A DNA stretch of 36,378 nt. Origin: a virus. This document shows, in pieces, positions 15,714-23,849 of this stretch. A program made the translations under genes and the position numbers. Each line of letters opens with the position of its first letter. Positions within the stretch are counted from its first letter, which is position 1. The stretch is taken from positions 1 to 36,378 of the IMG/VR virus record IMGVR_UViG_3300031578_000168. The stretch is one strand, 5' to 3'. Below the pieces are notes generated by a model. That model made no database searches, had not been told where the DNA came from, and saw only the letters and a list, made by a program, of their open reading frames with translations.

Positions 15714-17369
15714 TTACCCCTTAAAAAATGTCAAAGTATCGACAAACCCTGTTGACTCGTCGTAATTGTTTTTAACATGTCTCATAATATCTTTATTTGA
15801 AAAACTTACATTCGGAGCGTCGTCATTCATGTTCATAATATCAGTCATCTCACCAGATAGATCACCAAATCGTTTCGAGTCGATCATCATAGGTGGATCA
15901 TATTTTCTAACATACATACAAACCGCAGCAGATAAAGCAATATCATCATGACACCCTGAATCTGCTTCAACTTTACCGCTTGATTTGGAAACAAGTCCTG
16001 TTAACTCAAGTGCCAGTCTTTGTGACTTAACTGACTCTGGGTATTGTGTCATGTATGAATACAATGCGTCAATCATTAGAGGTCTTGTCTTTGCATTGGT
16101 TGATAGACCAGGCACATATGTATTCTGCCCGCGTTTCTCTTTGTAAAGCATATAGGAGTATTCACTTGCGTTTAAATGCTCTACAACTTGGTTTCCGTAG
16201 GAGTTAGATTCAACAACAATCGTTCCTGGATACTCTGTTGCAGCAACCTTGACAACTTTAACAAAATCAAGGACTTTACATTTGCCTTGATATTCCCAAA
16301 CTTGCTCTAATGTTTCATAATCCCACACTGTAATTGCTGATTTATCATTTCCATGCTCGGGTGCGGTATCGACTCCAAGTATATAATGTTTACCAGGTAC
16401 TGCGTTTGAAAATTTCCATACTTCGCCATTAAATATTTTAATTTTGTCGATTGGTTCAGCTGCTGCATTTTGCATAGCTTCAACCGTTTCAGCTTCAAAG
16501 AATGATCCTTCTGTTGGAAGAAATTTTAGTTCCAATTCCTGTGCAATACGTTTTGAATCATGATCAAATAGAGCACATTGTGTTTTATACCAATCAGGAT
16601 CCTCTGCTAACTCAGGAATCATTTTCCAATGAATTACAAACGGTTCAAAAATATCATCATGAGCAATTGCTTTCATATATCGCTCAAAATACCATTGCCC
16701 GATTCCCACTGTCTTATTCGGAGTTGATAGAACAATAGTTCCATGTGGGATTCCAGCTTTTCTTGCTTGCATCTGGTTTGTTGACAAAGCAGGAACCATT
16801 GAAGTCCAAGCTGTACTAATGTGATGGACAAATGCTGCCTCATCAATAACCAAAAATGTGATTGCCTTACCACGAAGAGTTTTATCAGGTGCATTTGGGT
16901 TAACTGGTGATGCATAAACTTTTGAGCCGTTTGTTAAAATAAATGAACGCTCAGTTCTCTTTGCAAACCCACGACCAAGAAGTCCTCCGGGTGGTTTCAT
17001 CCAATCAGGAAGTTTTTCAACCATACCCCTAATTATTCTTGCAAAGTCTGTAGCTTCAGCACCATCTTTTGATATAATACCAATAACAACATTGTCATAA
17101 AAGGTTGTTAACCATGCTGCATATGCCTGAACGACAGTTGAGATTCCAATCTGTCTACTCTTTAATACTAATACATATTTTTTAAGATTGATAACATCAA
17201 TCAATTCTGTTTGTTTTGAATAAGGGTTGAATAGTACATCCTTGCCGGGAAGTTCCAAATAAACGTAATTTTTACAAAAATAGTTGAAGCTTGCTCGACA
17301 TTTTAAAAACTCAGCGATATATTGATTCGCTAAGTTTTTTAACTGTATTGGTTTCCTTATCTTCGCCAT
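15714..17369 (-). CDS. Terminase large subunit, T4 gp17-like
   Basis: This DNA-packaging motor protein of 551 residues has a Walker A-like LKSRQIGIST (69-78), a Walker B LVIDEA (173-178), a coupling motif LSTPNK, and a C-terminal RNase H-like nuclease starting at ILGVDTAPE (about 330) with later acidic residues in GCHDDIAL. This matches gp17, whose Walker A is SRQLGKTT-like. An AAGGGG site precedes the ATG, and a promoter-like motif lies 11-28 bases upstream. It sits inside a baseplate hub operon rather than beside a small terminase gene. Confidence 0.93.
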   Translation of the reverse strand: MAKIRKPIQLKNLANQYIAEFLKCRASFNYFCKNYVYLELPGKDVLFNPYSKQTELIDVINLKKYVLVLKSRQIGISTVVQAYAAWLTTFYDNVVIGIISKDGAEATDFARIIRGMVEKLPDWMKPPGGLLGRGFAKRTERSFILTNGSKVYASPVNPNAPDKTLRGKAITFLVIDEAAFVHHISTAWTSMVPALSTNQMQARKAGIPHGTIVLSTPNKTVGIGQWYFERYMKAIAHDDIFEPFVIHWKMIPELAEDPDWYKTQCALFDHDSKRIAQELELKFLPTEGSFFEAETVEAMQNAAAEPIDKIKIFNGEVWKFSNAVPGKHYILGVDTAPEHGNDKSAITVWDYETLEQVWEYQGKCKVLDFVKVVKVAATEYPGTIVVESNSYGNQVVEHLNASEYSYMLYKEKRGQNTYVPGLSTNAKTRPLMIDALYSYMTQYPESVKSQRLALELTGLVSKSSGKVEADSGCHDDIALSAAVCMYVRKYDPPMMIDSKRFGDLSGEMTDIMNMNDDAPNVSFSNKDIMRHVKNNYDESTGFVDTLTFFKG

Positions 17370-17379
17370 ACTATTCCCC

Positions 17380-17397
17380 TTATTATTTTGTTCTAAA
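17380..17397 (-). promoter_or_regulatory. Candidate phage promoter upstream of terminase
   Basis: Minus-strand sequence AAATTTAGAACAAAATAATAA shares the TTTAGAACAAAATA core with the plus-strand element at 3188-3201, though without the following AAATC block. It occupies the gap between the stop of the hub gene and the terminase ATG. Confidence 0.35.
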
Positions 17398-17398
17398 T

Positions 17399-18646
17399 TT
17401 AGGTTGTTGTCCTATTCGTTCTGATGAGATGTAATTTAGCAAGAGAGTTCCAATCTTTTTCTCGAAGAAAGGAAATCTCACTTGCTCTAAGCATATACAT
17501 ATCTGTGAAGTCTCGAGTTGGGGTAATTTGTGTATTCAGCTTTACAGCTTCTCCAACCTCCATTAAATTTAATATTTTCATCATGTTGGCAACCTGAACA
17601 GTAAGTTCTGTAAATGTTGAAACTCTTCTTGAATACTTTGCTCTAATGAAATTTTCATTCAGTTCATATCCAGTGTGATCTTTGTGTATTGCTACTCTGT
17701 ATGATGGTAATAAAGCTTTGTTATCATAAAATATTTTATCTCCTTTTGAGATTAAACCATACGTTTTAGCAAAATCTTCAAGGTCAACATCAATCGTATG
17801 AAATAATCTGTCCTTTGGTTTAACGATAAATTTTAATTTTGGAGCCATGTATGCCATTGCAGCAGATGCCTGATATGAAGTTTGTATAGGATCGGTTGTA
17901 TAAAAATTGACACCGTCATTACATTTATTAATGATTTCAGTATTGTCTTGATTTAATGGTAATTGATATAAAACAAATTTGTTTGACGTTGTCATTTTAG
18001 CTGTTAGATTTTTTACTCTAACAAGATTATCATAAGTACAAAAAATTGCTGCCATTCCATCGTATAAACCAAAAGTTCTGTTTAAATATTGCAAGCATTT
18101 ATAAAGAGTACTTGTTGGAACAAGAACTTGATCTATTTTTTCCGAGTTTGCCCCTTGGGTATCCATGCTTAATATTGCTGTTTTTGAAGCCTGATAAACC
18201 ATGCCCCCAATAATATTTTTTAATGTTTCCCCTATATGTACAGAATTTACAACAGCATTCATTGTCATATATGCTTGTCTTGCAACACATACAATTTTAA
18301 ACAGGTATCTATCTTTTTGAATATTCTCTGGCTTTGGTACTGAAACTCCCATTGGAATGTTAGATGATAAATACATTATTTCAAAATCTATTTGATCCTG
18401 AATTACAGCCTGTGAAGTAGCGTACAATCTGGTTGTCAATTTCAGTGGAGTTTGTCCATATATTTTCTCTAAGATAACGTCGTTTGGATCCATCGTAATT
18501 TGAAGGATAAATGTTTGATATGGAATATCAATTGACGTTAGAATAGTAACCGAAACGAGGTCCGGCGTAAGATCTACTTTTCCTATTTTTAGTTCAAATT
18601 CATATGTCCTACTTGGACTCCAATATCTACTACGGTCTTCTGCCAT
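17399..18646 (-). CDS. Baseplate hub protein, gp27-like
   Basis: The 415-residue protein has the signature of tail hub proteins: an N-terminal beta barrel (LVSVTILTSIDIPYQTF, MDPNDVI), a YLFKIVCVARQAYM segment, the hinge VLVPTSTLYKCLQYLN, then FGLYDGMAAIF and a second barrel. Hub proteins form a trimer at the tube tip and hold the puncturing spike. It is the first gene after a strong terminator and has a promoter-like element and a GAGG site just upstream. The tape measure, terminase and gp48/54-like genes follow. The exact family is inferred from pattern. Confidence 0.7.
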   Translation of the reverse strand: MAEDRSRYWSPSRTYEFELKIGKVDLTPDLVSVTILTSIDIPYQTFILQITMDPNDVILEKIYGQTPLKLTTRLYATSQAVIQDQIDFEIMYLSSNIPMGVSVPKPENIQKDRYLFKIVCVARQAYMTMNAVVNSVHIGETLKNIIGGMVYQASKTAILSMDTQGANSEKIDQVLVPTSTLYKCLQYLNRTFGLYDGMAAIFCTYDNLVRVKNLTAKMTTSNKFVLYQLPLNQDNTEIINKCNDGVNFYTTDPIQTSYQASAAMAYMAPKLKFIVKPKDRLFHTIDVDLEDFAKTYGLISKGDKIFYDNKALLPSYRVAIHKDHTGYELNENFIRAKYSRRVSTFTELTVQVANMMKILNLMEVGEAVKLNTQITPTRDFTDMYMLRASEISFLREKDWNSLAKLHLIRTNRTTT

Positions 18647-18667
18647 CCTACTATCCTCTTTTCATGT

Positions 18668-18690
18668 GATTTGTATTTTGTTCCAAAAAA
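18668..18690 (-). promoter_or_regulatory. Candidate phage promoter for the hub/terminase/tape measure operon
   Basis: Minus strand reads TTTTTTT, then GGAACAAAATACAAATC. It matches the element upstream of the plus-strand tail operon at 14 of 16 positions in the GAACAAAATATAAATC block, and is also preceded by a T tract. It lies immediately after an intrinsic terminator and about 22 bases before the hub ATG, which fits a fresh transcription start. Confidence 0.5.
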
Positions 18691-18699
18691 ATCTAAACG

Positions 18700-18732
18700 A
18701 AAAAAATGGGGAGAGTTTCCTCCCCCCATTTT
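18700..18732 (-). terminator. Strong intrinsic terminator
   Basis: On the minus strand a 13-bp stem (AAAATGGGGGGAG with CTCTCCCCATTTT, one G-T pair) is closed by a GAAA tetraloop and followed by seven T residues. It begins 14 bases after the stop of the DUF932-like gene, ending the long right-hand operon before the hub operon starts. Confidence 0.92.
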
Positions 18733-18745
18733 ATATTTACGGCAG

Positions 18746-19687
18746 TTATGATGATTGAAGTCTCTCTAAGACCTCATACATTCTTGGCGGGATAACAAGA
18801 ACGCTCTCTGCCGCATTCTCAAGAAGACGCTTGCTGTTCAAGTTCGGCTCAAGGCTACTGTATCTGGCAATCGCTAAAAACACCTGCCATGCCGAGGGTA
18901 ACGGAGGAGTCGCGCCTTCTTGTGTTGGGGGATTCAGTTCATTTAAAATAGATGCTATTCTCTCTTTTCGATTTTTACCGATGCCCTCAATAATATCGAG
19001 TACAGACAACATCTCATCTTCATTCAATGTGCTTTGAAAACTTGATGTAATCATGTCCAAAATACTTTCATTGAAGACTTGCATATAAGAACCGACCGCT
19101 GCTGATAATTGGGTTGTTGAGCTTTCAACATGAACCTGTCTCATTTCACCCAAGGAGAAGCCAAATATGGTGCGTCCGATTTGACGCCCTATGTTATCAA
19201 TTGCTATACCAAAACCCAGTGTGGCTGCTCTTGTGCCGTTGTAGCTATTGTTTACAATCATAACGGGAAGAACATCACCGGCTTGAGATGTACTTTGGCT
19301 GCTTTGCAGAATGATTTCATTTCTCATCCGGCAAAACGAATCCCAAAGGATTGTATTTTCCTCAAGGATTGGCATTCCAACGCTTTGTATAGCGTCTCTG
19401 ATCCGTTGATTTACAATGTCGTTACCAATGAATTTGTAAAGTTCAGAAACATATCCTGCATAGTTATATTCTTGTTCCTCAGGACCTTTTGAAAATATAC
19501 CGATTAATGGAGTATCAATTCCATCGGTAGGATGTGTGTTCCCAGGCAATTCACGAGAATCGAATTGCGGCTTGAGTTCACGATAAACAACTTCGCCATA
19601 TCTATCGACGTAGCTGTACAAACCTTTGAAGGAGAGAGTTGTGTTTAGGCCCATTGCCTCTGCTCTCTCGCTGAAGGGTGTTCTCAT
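18746..19687 (-). CDS. DUF932-like protein, 313 aa
   Basis: The middle region (DVLPVMIVNNSYNGTRAATLGFGIAI, then a MRQVHVESS segment) resembles the NSydG pattern of DUF932 phage/plasmid proteins, whose function is unknown. It is a weak family call. The gene is higher in G+C than its neighbours (31 of 60 bases in one line I counted) and ends at a strong terminator, which suggests high expression. The ATG at 19687 has an excellent GGAAGGAG site, so its 86-base overlap with the preceding gene appears real. Confidence 0.5.
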   Translation of the reverse strand: MRTPFSERAEAMGLNTTLSFKGLYSYVDRYGEVVYRELKPQFDSRELPGNTHPTDGIDTPLIGIFSKGPEEQEYNYAGYVSELYKFIGNDIVNQRIRDAIQSVGMPILEENTILWDSFCRMRNEIILQSSQSTSQAGDVLPVMIVNNSYNGTRAATLGFGIAIDNIGRQIGRTIFGFSLGEMRQVHVESSTTQLSAAVGSYMQVFNESILDMITSSFQSTLNEDEMLSVLDIIEGIGKNRKERIASILNELNPPTQEGATPPLPSAWQVFLAIARYSSLEPNLNSKRLLENAAESVLVIPPRMYEVLERLQSS

Positions 19688-20027
19688 CTAAGTCTCCTTC
19701 CGGTATTATGTTTTTTCCAGATACAATGGGTTTCAAGGCTTCAACAATTTTCATTTTCATTGTTTCCTGAAACATATCCATTGAACCGTCAAAAACAGCT
19801 TGGGTTAACATGTTAGCAATAATGTCTAAAGCACTATCCATTGTTGCTTCCCCATGTGGCCCATATCTGTTTTTCATTATAAAAAATTGATTGTCTTTAT
19901 CAAGAGATAGTACCATTTGAGCATTATACATTTTATCTTTTGATGTTGGTCCACGTCCAAGACCTATACTGCCACCGCCACCATCTCCTGATGCCTTTGA
20001 ATGAAAGTTGTATTTCCCAGGTGCCAT
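19602..20027 (-). CDS. Unknown protein, 141 aa
   Basis: A GAAAGGAG site precedes the ATG. The N-terminus is Gly-rich (GDGGGGSIGLGRG), followed by a probable alpha/beta region with NRYGPHGEATMDSALD and a methionine-rich helix. Its last 28 codons overlap the start of the next gene in another frame. I do not recognise it. Position in the long operon gives no functional clue. Confidence 0.6.
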   Translation of the reverse strand: MAPGKYNFHSKASGDGGGGSIGLGRGPTSKDKMYNAQMVLSLDKDNQFFIMKNRYGPHGEATMDSALDIIANMLTQAVFDGSMDMFQETMKMKIVEALKPIVSGKNIIPEGDLDENTLQRESRGNGPKHNSLLQRFVQLRR

Positions 20028-20600
20028 CTATGCTCCTTTCAATCCATAGTATAATCGTGAAACCAATAAGTTTCTCCCTTCATTTGTGTCTTCATATGGT
20101 GCATCAAGAACATCTAATATTTCAGGCATCATTTTCTTTCTTAACACTTTTGATTTTAAAGGAATTTCAAACGGTGATATAATATTGAATGGTTTTGCAC
20201 TCCAATAATGTCTTGTATGACCAATTCTTGGTCCAGTTAATAACATGACAACTGCACCATAATCTGTAAATGTGCTGTATTTCATTTTTATTTTTCTATA
20301 TCGACCGATAACAACACCAAGTTGATTTCTTGCCCATCTGGCGACATCCGGATTCCTTGGCCAAAATTTCTTTTGATCTTTTTTAGCTACGAACCACCCA
20401 CGCCAATCTGAAAACTGACGATGATAGAATCCATCGGTGAATTTTACTATATCGCCTTTTCTATAATGCATAGTTGGGTTGTCATCTAAATATTCCTTAA
20501 CATATCGAGTTCGACGTCCATCACGAAACGTGGAACGATGCGAACATGCAAAATAAGTACCACTAAATGATTGTTTTACCCAAGGCAATATGTCCTGCAT
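20028..20600 (-). CDS. Unknown basic protein, 190 aa
   Basis: The gene abuts the next one (stop directly before the following ribosome binding site region) and starts with an AAAGGA site. The protein is basic and rich in aromatic residues, with a KGDIVKFTDGFYHRQF segment that looks beta-rich, somewhat like a small SH3-type barrel, and a second RKIKMKYSTFTDYGAVVMLL strand pair. No catalytic motif is seen. Function unknown. Confidence 0.55.
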   Translation of the reverse strand: MQDILPWVKQSFSGTYFACSHRSTFRDGRRTRYVKEYLDDNPTMHYRKGDIVKFTDGFYHRQFSDWRGWFVAKKDQKKFWPRNPDVARWARNQLGVVIGRYRKIKMKYSTFTDYGAVVMLLTGPRIGHTRHYWSAKPFNIISPFEIPLKSKVLRKKMMPEILDVLDAPYEDTNEGRNLLVSRLYYGLKGA

Positions 20601-20601
20601 T

Positions 20602-21204
20602 TTAAATCCTTTCGATGAAGGACCTTAAGTATATATCCCTTCCATCAAATTTGAACGCTTGATTTTGTATCCCAACCCTGAAGCGTCCTTCAAGTTCCCA
20701 GAACCTTTTCATTCTCGCTGGAGTCCAAATAGATGCATGTGGACACGATGGTTCATTGAGAAGTTCGGTTGTAAGTAGAATATTCTTTTCTGTAAAATCA
20801 GAACGGTTCGGATTGTCATTTATTATCATTTCCGCAAGCTGTATATAATTTGGAACAATAACATCTACAAGTCCGCCTTTGTTCAATACAGTTGACACAA
20901 GATAAATAAAATATTCAACCTGTGTAAATGTTACGTGCTCAAGAAAACGATAGATAACAACCCGATCAAATACAACTGATGTTCTTTCCATGAACTCAAA
21001 TACGTCCATGTTTAAATTTCGGTGCATAGAGATTCTATCACCATCCATAACCCACCCATGAAGACAACTCTCCAATTCTCCAGCGTTTGTATCTGTGAAG
21101 TACGATGTATCCACATTTAATACAAATTTTGGCATCATTGAATCTTCTTTGGTTGACATTGGGAGCGGTTGAAACTTCCCTGCTGCAATGTTTAGTATGC
21201 GCAT
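20602..21204 (-). CDS. Class I SAM-dependent methyltransferase-like protein, about 200 aa
   Basis: A reduced Rossmann methyltransferase pattern is visible: LNIAAGKFQPL at the N-terminus (motif I region), LNVDTSYF (acidic ribose-binding end of strand 2), VVFDRVVIYRFLEHV (strand 4 with an EH pair as in many class I enzymes) and LNKGGLVDVIVPNY (strand 5). I place the start at the ATG at 21204, which has a GAGG five bases upstream, rather than the GTG two codons earlier. The substrate is unknown. Similar proteins act on sugars, small molecules or nucleic acid. Confidence 0.65.
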   Translation of the reverse strand: MRILNIAAGKFQPLPMSTKEDSMMPKFVLNVDTSYFTDTNAGELESCLHGWVMDGDRISMHRNLNMDVFEFMERTSVVFDRVVIYRFLEHVTFTQVEYFIYLVSTVLNKGGLVDVIVPNYIQLAEMIINDNPNRSDFTEKNILLTTELLNEPSCPHASIWTPARMKRFWELEGRFRVGIQNQAFKFDGRDIYLRSFIERI

Positions 21205-21206
21205 TT

Positions 21207-21938
21207 TCACCTCACATTTTCGTAGACGATTGATTTTGTAAACGGCTCGATGTAAAATTTGAAATATCTTTCTCTATCAACATCATCCGTATCCATTATT
21301 TTCAAAGTTGAATGAGACACTTCGAGTTCACCATATCCCAATAGAAATATATTGAACTTTCCATTTTTAACTGGTATCCCAAACAACTCGGGATTCTCTG
21401 TTTCAAAAAACTCATCTTTAAGTTTTTGTAATCGTGTAAACAATGAAGCTTTTGTAACATCGAGTATTAAACAAAGTTCTCGATACATTACATCCATTGC
21501 TTTATATTTAAAGGAAACCCCTTTTACTTTTAACTCATTATTACTATCTAACGCAATATAGGCTTTCCTGTCAATTGATGAAATAAATATTTTGAATGCC
21601 TGTCTCAACTCTAATGGCATATGACCGATATTTGTGACGTCAAGTTTTCTTCTTAAAATTAAACCGTCATATTGGCGGATTACAATATCATCATCTTCGA
21701 TATTATTTATGTTGATATAATCATTGATAATGGATTCTGTTGTTGTTCTCAGTAGAGATGTAATCCTGGGATTGTCACGCATCATTTGTCCGATCATTAT
21801 ATTTCTACCGAGCTTATCCTCAGGATCGATATGTGAAAGATCATACCCCTTATTTTTCAATATTGTGTAATGGCAGGCTTCAATATCGTAAACACGTAGA
21901 TCTCTCATTATCAATGGTAAATTTGGATTTAATTCCAT
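21207..21938 (-). CDS. Unknown conserved-looking phage protein, 243 aa
   Basis: The N-terminal half has a distinctive RVYDIEACHYTILKNKGYDL, RNIMIGQMMRDNPRI and IVIRQYDGLILRR series. The acidic DIEAC start and the YDG pair vaguely recall nucleotidyl-transfer or exonuclease folds, but I cannot assign a family. The start ATG at 21938 has no adjacent Shine-Dalgarno. A TAAGGAG lies 78 bases upstream, with a stable hairpin in between that would bring it close. The gene ends three bases before the methyltransferase-like start. Confidence 0.6.
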   Translation of the reverse strand: MELNPNLPLIMRDLRVYDIEACHYTILKNKGYDLSHIDPEDKLGRNIMIGQMMRDNPRITSLLRTTTESIINDYININNIEDDDIVIRQYDGLILRRKLDVTNIGHMPLELRQAFKIFISSIDRKAYIALDSNNELKVKGVSFKYKAMDVMYRELCLILDVTKASLFTRLQKLKDEFFETENPELFGIPVKNGKFNIFLLGYGELEVSHSTLKIMDTDDVDRERYFKFYIEPFTKSIVYENVR

Positions 21939-21947
21939 TTAAGAAAT

Positions 21948-22022
21948 GGGGGGTGAGGGTCAGGAGCCGGACCGTGATTGATGCAATGCACCCTGACCGA
22001 ACTACACCCCCCAAACTCCTTA
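21948..22022 (-). promoter_or_regulatory. Hairpin between a Shine-Dalgarno sequence and its start codon
   Basis: On the minus strand TAAGGAG (22022-22016, overlapping the upstream stop) is followed by TTT and an 8-bp stem, GGGGGGTG (22012-22005) with CACCCCCC (21955-21948). Inside is a further GTCAGG/CCTGAC pairing. Nine bases after the stem comes the ATG at 21938. Folding would leave about 12 bases between GGAG and ATG. T4 gene 38 is a known case of this design. The hairpin has only a weak T-rich tail, so it is a poor terminator. Confidence 0.6.
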
Positions 22023-22751
22023 CGCCAATGTGTCGATAATGACGTTGTCGATTTGAAGATGATGGTTAATATCTTCAATCGTTGCCTGCCGCTCAAGCAG
22101 CCAATTGATAGCATCCTGATTTGATTCAAGACCTTCGGCCTTTGAACTTTGTTTGTATCGTAACTGTAATGCTTCAATGTCGAGTGCCTCGCTCAGCTTA
22201 TGGCGAACATCGGCCGGATCTCTTGTGATAATTGAAATGCTTGTATCCTTTTTCTTTGCACGCACAATTGCGTATGGAATCAATGCATCATCAATATCAT
22301 TACAAAATGTTGAGATCAGCCCTGTGCGAACTCCGTAACTTTTTACGAAGATACCGTTGCCCAGATCATAAATGATTCTGAAACCATTGCTGTAGATCTG
22401 CATATCCATTGCAGGTTTGTTTAACACTGGAAGCAAATGTGCATCATCAAAAACAACCATGCGTCTTTTCTCTTCACTTCCTTCTGATGTTTCAACAGGA
22501 ATAGTTACAAGCAATTGCTCGTTTGCATCAACATTGGTGATAGCCATTGTTGGTTTCCTGATGTTTGGAAAGTTTGCAACATTTGCTGTAAACCAATCCG
22601 CCAAACATGCAATTTCAATAATTGTCGGATCCACAGTTTCTTCTGCTTGGACCTCTTCTGTCTCTGGTGGAATATCCAAATCTGCTTCGGAAAATACCAC
22701 CGGTTCTTCTGTTACTCCGTTTTTGACCATTTGAGATAAATTGTCATTCAT
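22020..22751 (-). CDS. Unknown protein, 243 aa
   Basis: A strong AAAGGAG site precedes the ATG. The N-terminal 45 residues are acidic and probably disordered (PPETEEVQAEETVDP). The middle looks alpha/beta with MVVFDDAHLLPVLNKP and an IIYDLGNGIFVKSYG strand pair. The C-terminus is helical. No catalytic motif is recognisable. It lies downstream of a small unknown gene in the long operon and is followed by the unusual hairpin at 21948-22022. Confidence 0.6.
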   Translation of the reverse strand: MNDNLSQMVKNGVTEEPVVFSEADLDIPPETEEVQAEETVDPTIIEIACLADWFTANVANFPNIRKPTMAITNVDANEQLLVTIPVETSEGSEEKRRMVVFDDAHLLPVLNKPAMDMQIYSNGFRIIYDLGNGIFVKSYGVRTGLISTFCNDIDDALIPYAIVRAKKKDTSISIITRDPADVRHKLSEALDIEALQLRYKQSSKAEGLESNQDAINWLLERQATIEDINHHLQIDNVIIDTLA

Positions 22752-22775
22752 TACAATTAGTTCTCCTTTACATTT

Positions 22776-23126
22776 TTATTTTTTCCACTTGGTGCTTTCT
22801 TCTTCGGGATCTTTTCTCCACTCTGATGGATTAATATCAGCAAATGTTTCTAATGCTGCCCCTGCCAATGCAAAGACTTTAACTAATTGTTCGTATGCCT
22901 CAACTGGTGCTGAACCTTCCTTCATTTCTTGTGAGTCGAATAACCACAATGGTGGATCTTCATCCCACTTTCCCGAGTAACACTTTTTGGCTTTTTGCAA
23001 ATATTCCTCAATGAACAAAAGGAAACTTGCAAAGTTGAGAGATTTTAAATCAGAGTATTCGCCAAAACAACATCTCTGATATTCCCTCTCGCGTTGATAC
23101 AGTTCGAAAAGTCCTCTTACATCCAT
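22776..23126 (-). CDS. Small conserved-looking phage protein, 116 aa
   Basis: An AAGGAG site precedes the ATG. The sequence (YQREREYQRCCFGEY, SLNFASFLLFIEEYL, then APVEAYEQLVKVFALAGAALE) is helical with regularly placed acidic residues. I have the impression of a protein family recurrent in phages, and the helical acidic layout could fit a MazG-like nucleotide pyrophosphohydrolase, but the diagnostic ExxE...ExxD metal site is not clear. I leave the function open. Confidence 0.6.
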   Translation of the reverse strand: MDVRGLFELYQREREYQRCCFGEYSDLKSLNFASFLLFIEEYLQKAKKCYSGKWDEDPPLWLFDSQEMKEGSAPVEAYEQLVKVFALAGAALETFADINPSEWRKDPEEESTKWKK

Positions 23127-23141
23127 AAACTTCTCCTTGCG

Positions 23142-23849
23142 TTAATTTACCAATGATTGTAAATAATTGGCATTTTTATTCAACTTATGTTGATGTTCGG
23201 GCATATATTCTAATACAATATCACCATCCCATTTATACCGATATTTTAATTCTTTAACAAACTTCACAAGATTTAAATTTCCCACTGGTGAATTAAATGG
23301 AAGATGTTGACCGTGCCCTTTAGCTCGATTGGATAAATGTATAACAGATGTATATCTTAATAGGAAGGAAATAATTTTAGGGTCAAACCACAATTCTTCA
23401 ATGTGGCTTGTGTCTATAACCATTCGTAATGATGGTTGATATATCAATATAAATTCCACTATCTCTAATGGACTTCGCAGATATTTATTACTTTTCCACC
23501 CAAATGTTTCAATACACAAACATGTCTGTGAATGACATCTGAAGAAAAACTGATCTATAAAATCAGTAAGCCCTTTATTTGGATGAATAACATATTTGAC
23601 ACACCCTGTTTTTTCAAATATCTCATTGATCATTGTACATATTTTTTCTGCCGGCAATTTTAATGTGTCCAGTGGTAAGTGTGTTGCCCGCACTTTTGTA
23701 TTATTTTCTTCTATAGATTTGAAGACATCATCTGAATTGATTACATAATTTTCATATTTGTACAATGCAAGCTGAATGCTCGGTGGGATATTCTCTGTAT
23801 AATATCTGTTATCATCACCGAACCCATACGAAACTGAAACATTTATCAT
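23142..23849 (-). CDS. TIM-barrel sugar isomerase/AP endonuclease-2-like protein, 235 aa
   Basis: The order of strand-end motifs fits the xylose isomerase-like TIM barrel: YVIHPNKG, LCIETFGWKSN (catalytic Glu position), MVIDTSHIEE (Asp and His metal ligands), VIHLSNRAKGHGQHLPF (His) and DIVLEYMPEH (final Glu). Members are sugar isomerases or epimerases and endonuclease IV. At 235 residues this is a compact version. It overlaps the FolE2 stop by four bases (ATGA), so the two are translationally coupled and perhaps functionally linked. The substrate is unknown. Confidence 0.75.
   Translation of the reverse strand: MINVSVSYGFGDDNRYYTENIPPSIQLALYKYENYVINSDDVFKSIEENNTKVRATHLPLDTLKLPAEKICTMINEIFEKTGCVKYVIHPNKGLTDFIDQFFFRCHSQTCLCIETFGWKSNKYLRSPLEIVEFILIYQPSLRMVIDTSHIEELWFDPKIISFLLRYTSVIHLSNRAKGHGQHLPFNSPVGNLNLVKFVKELKYRYKWDGDIVLEYMPEHQHKLNKNANYLQSLVN

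Noticed and set aside
21948-22012. tRNA-like fold (acceptor-like GGGGGGT stem and a GGTC/GACC arm)
   Set aside because: No T-loop (TTCRA), no proper D-arm and no 5-bp anticodon stem with a 7-base loop on either strand. It is better explained as an intercistronic hairpin.
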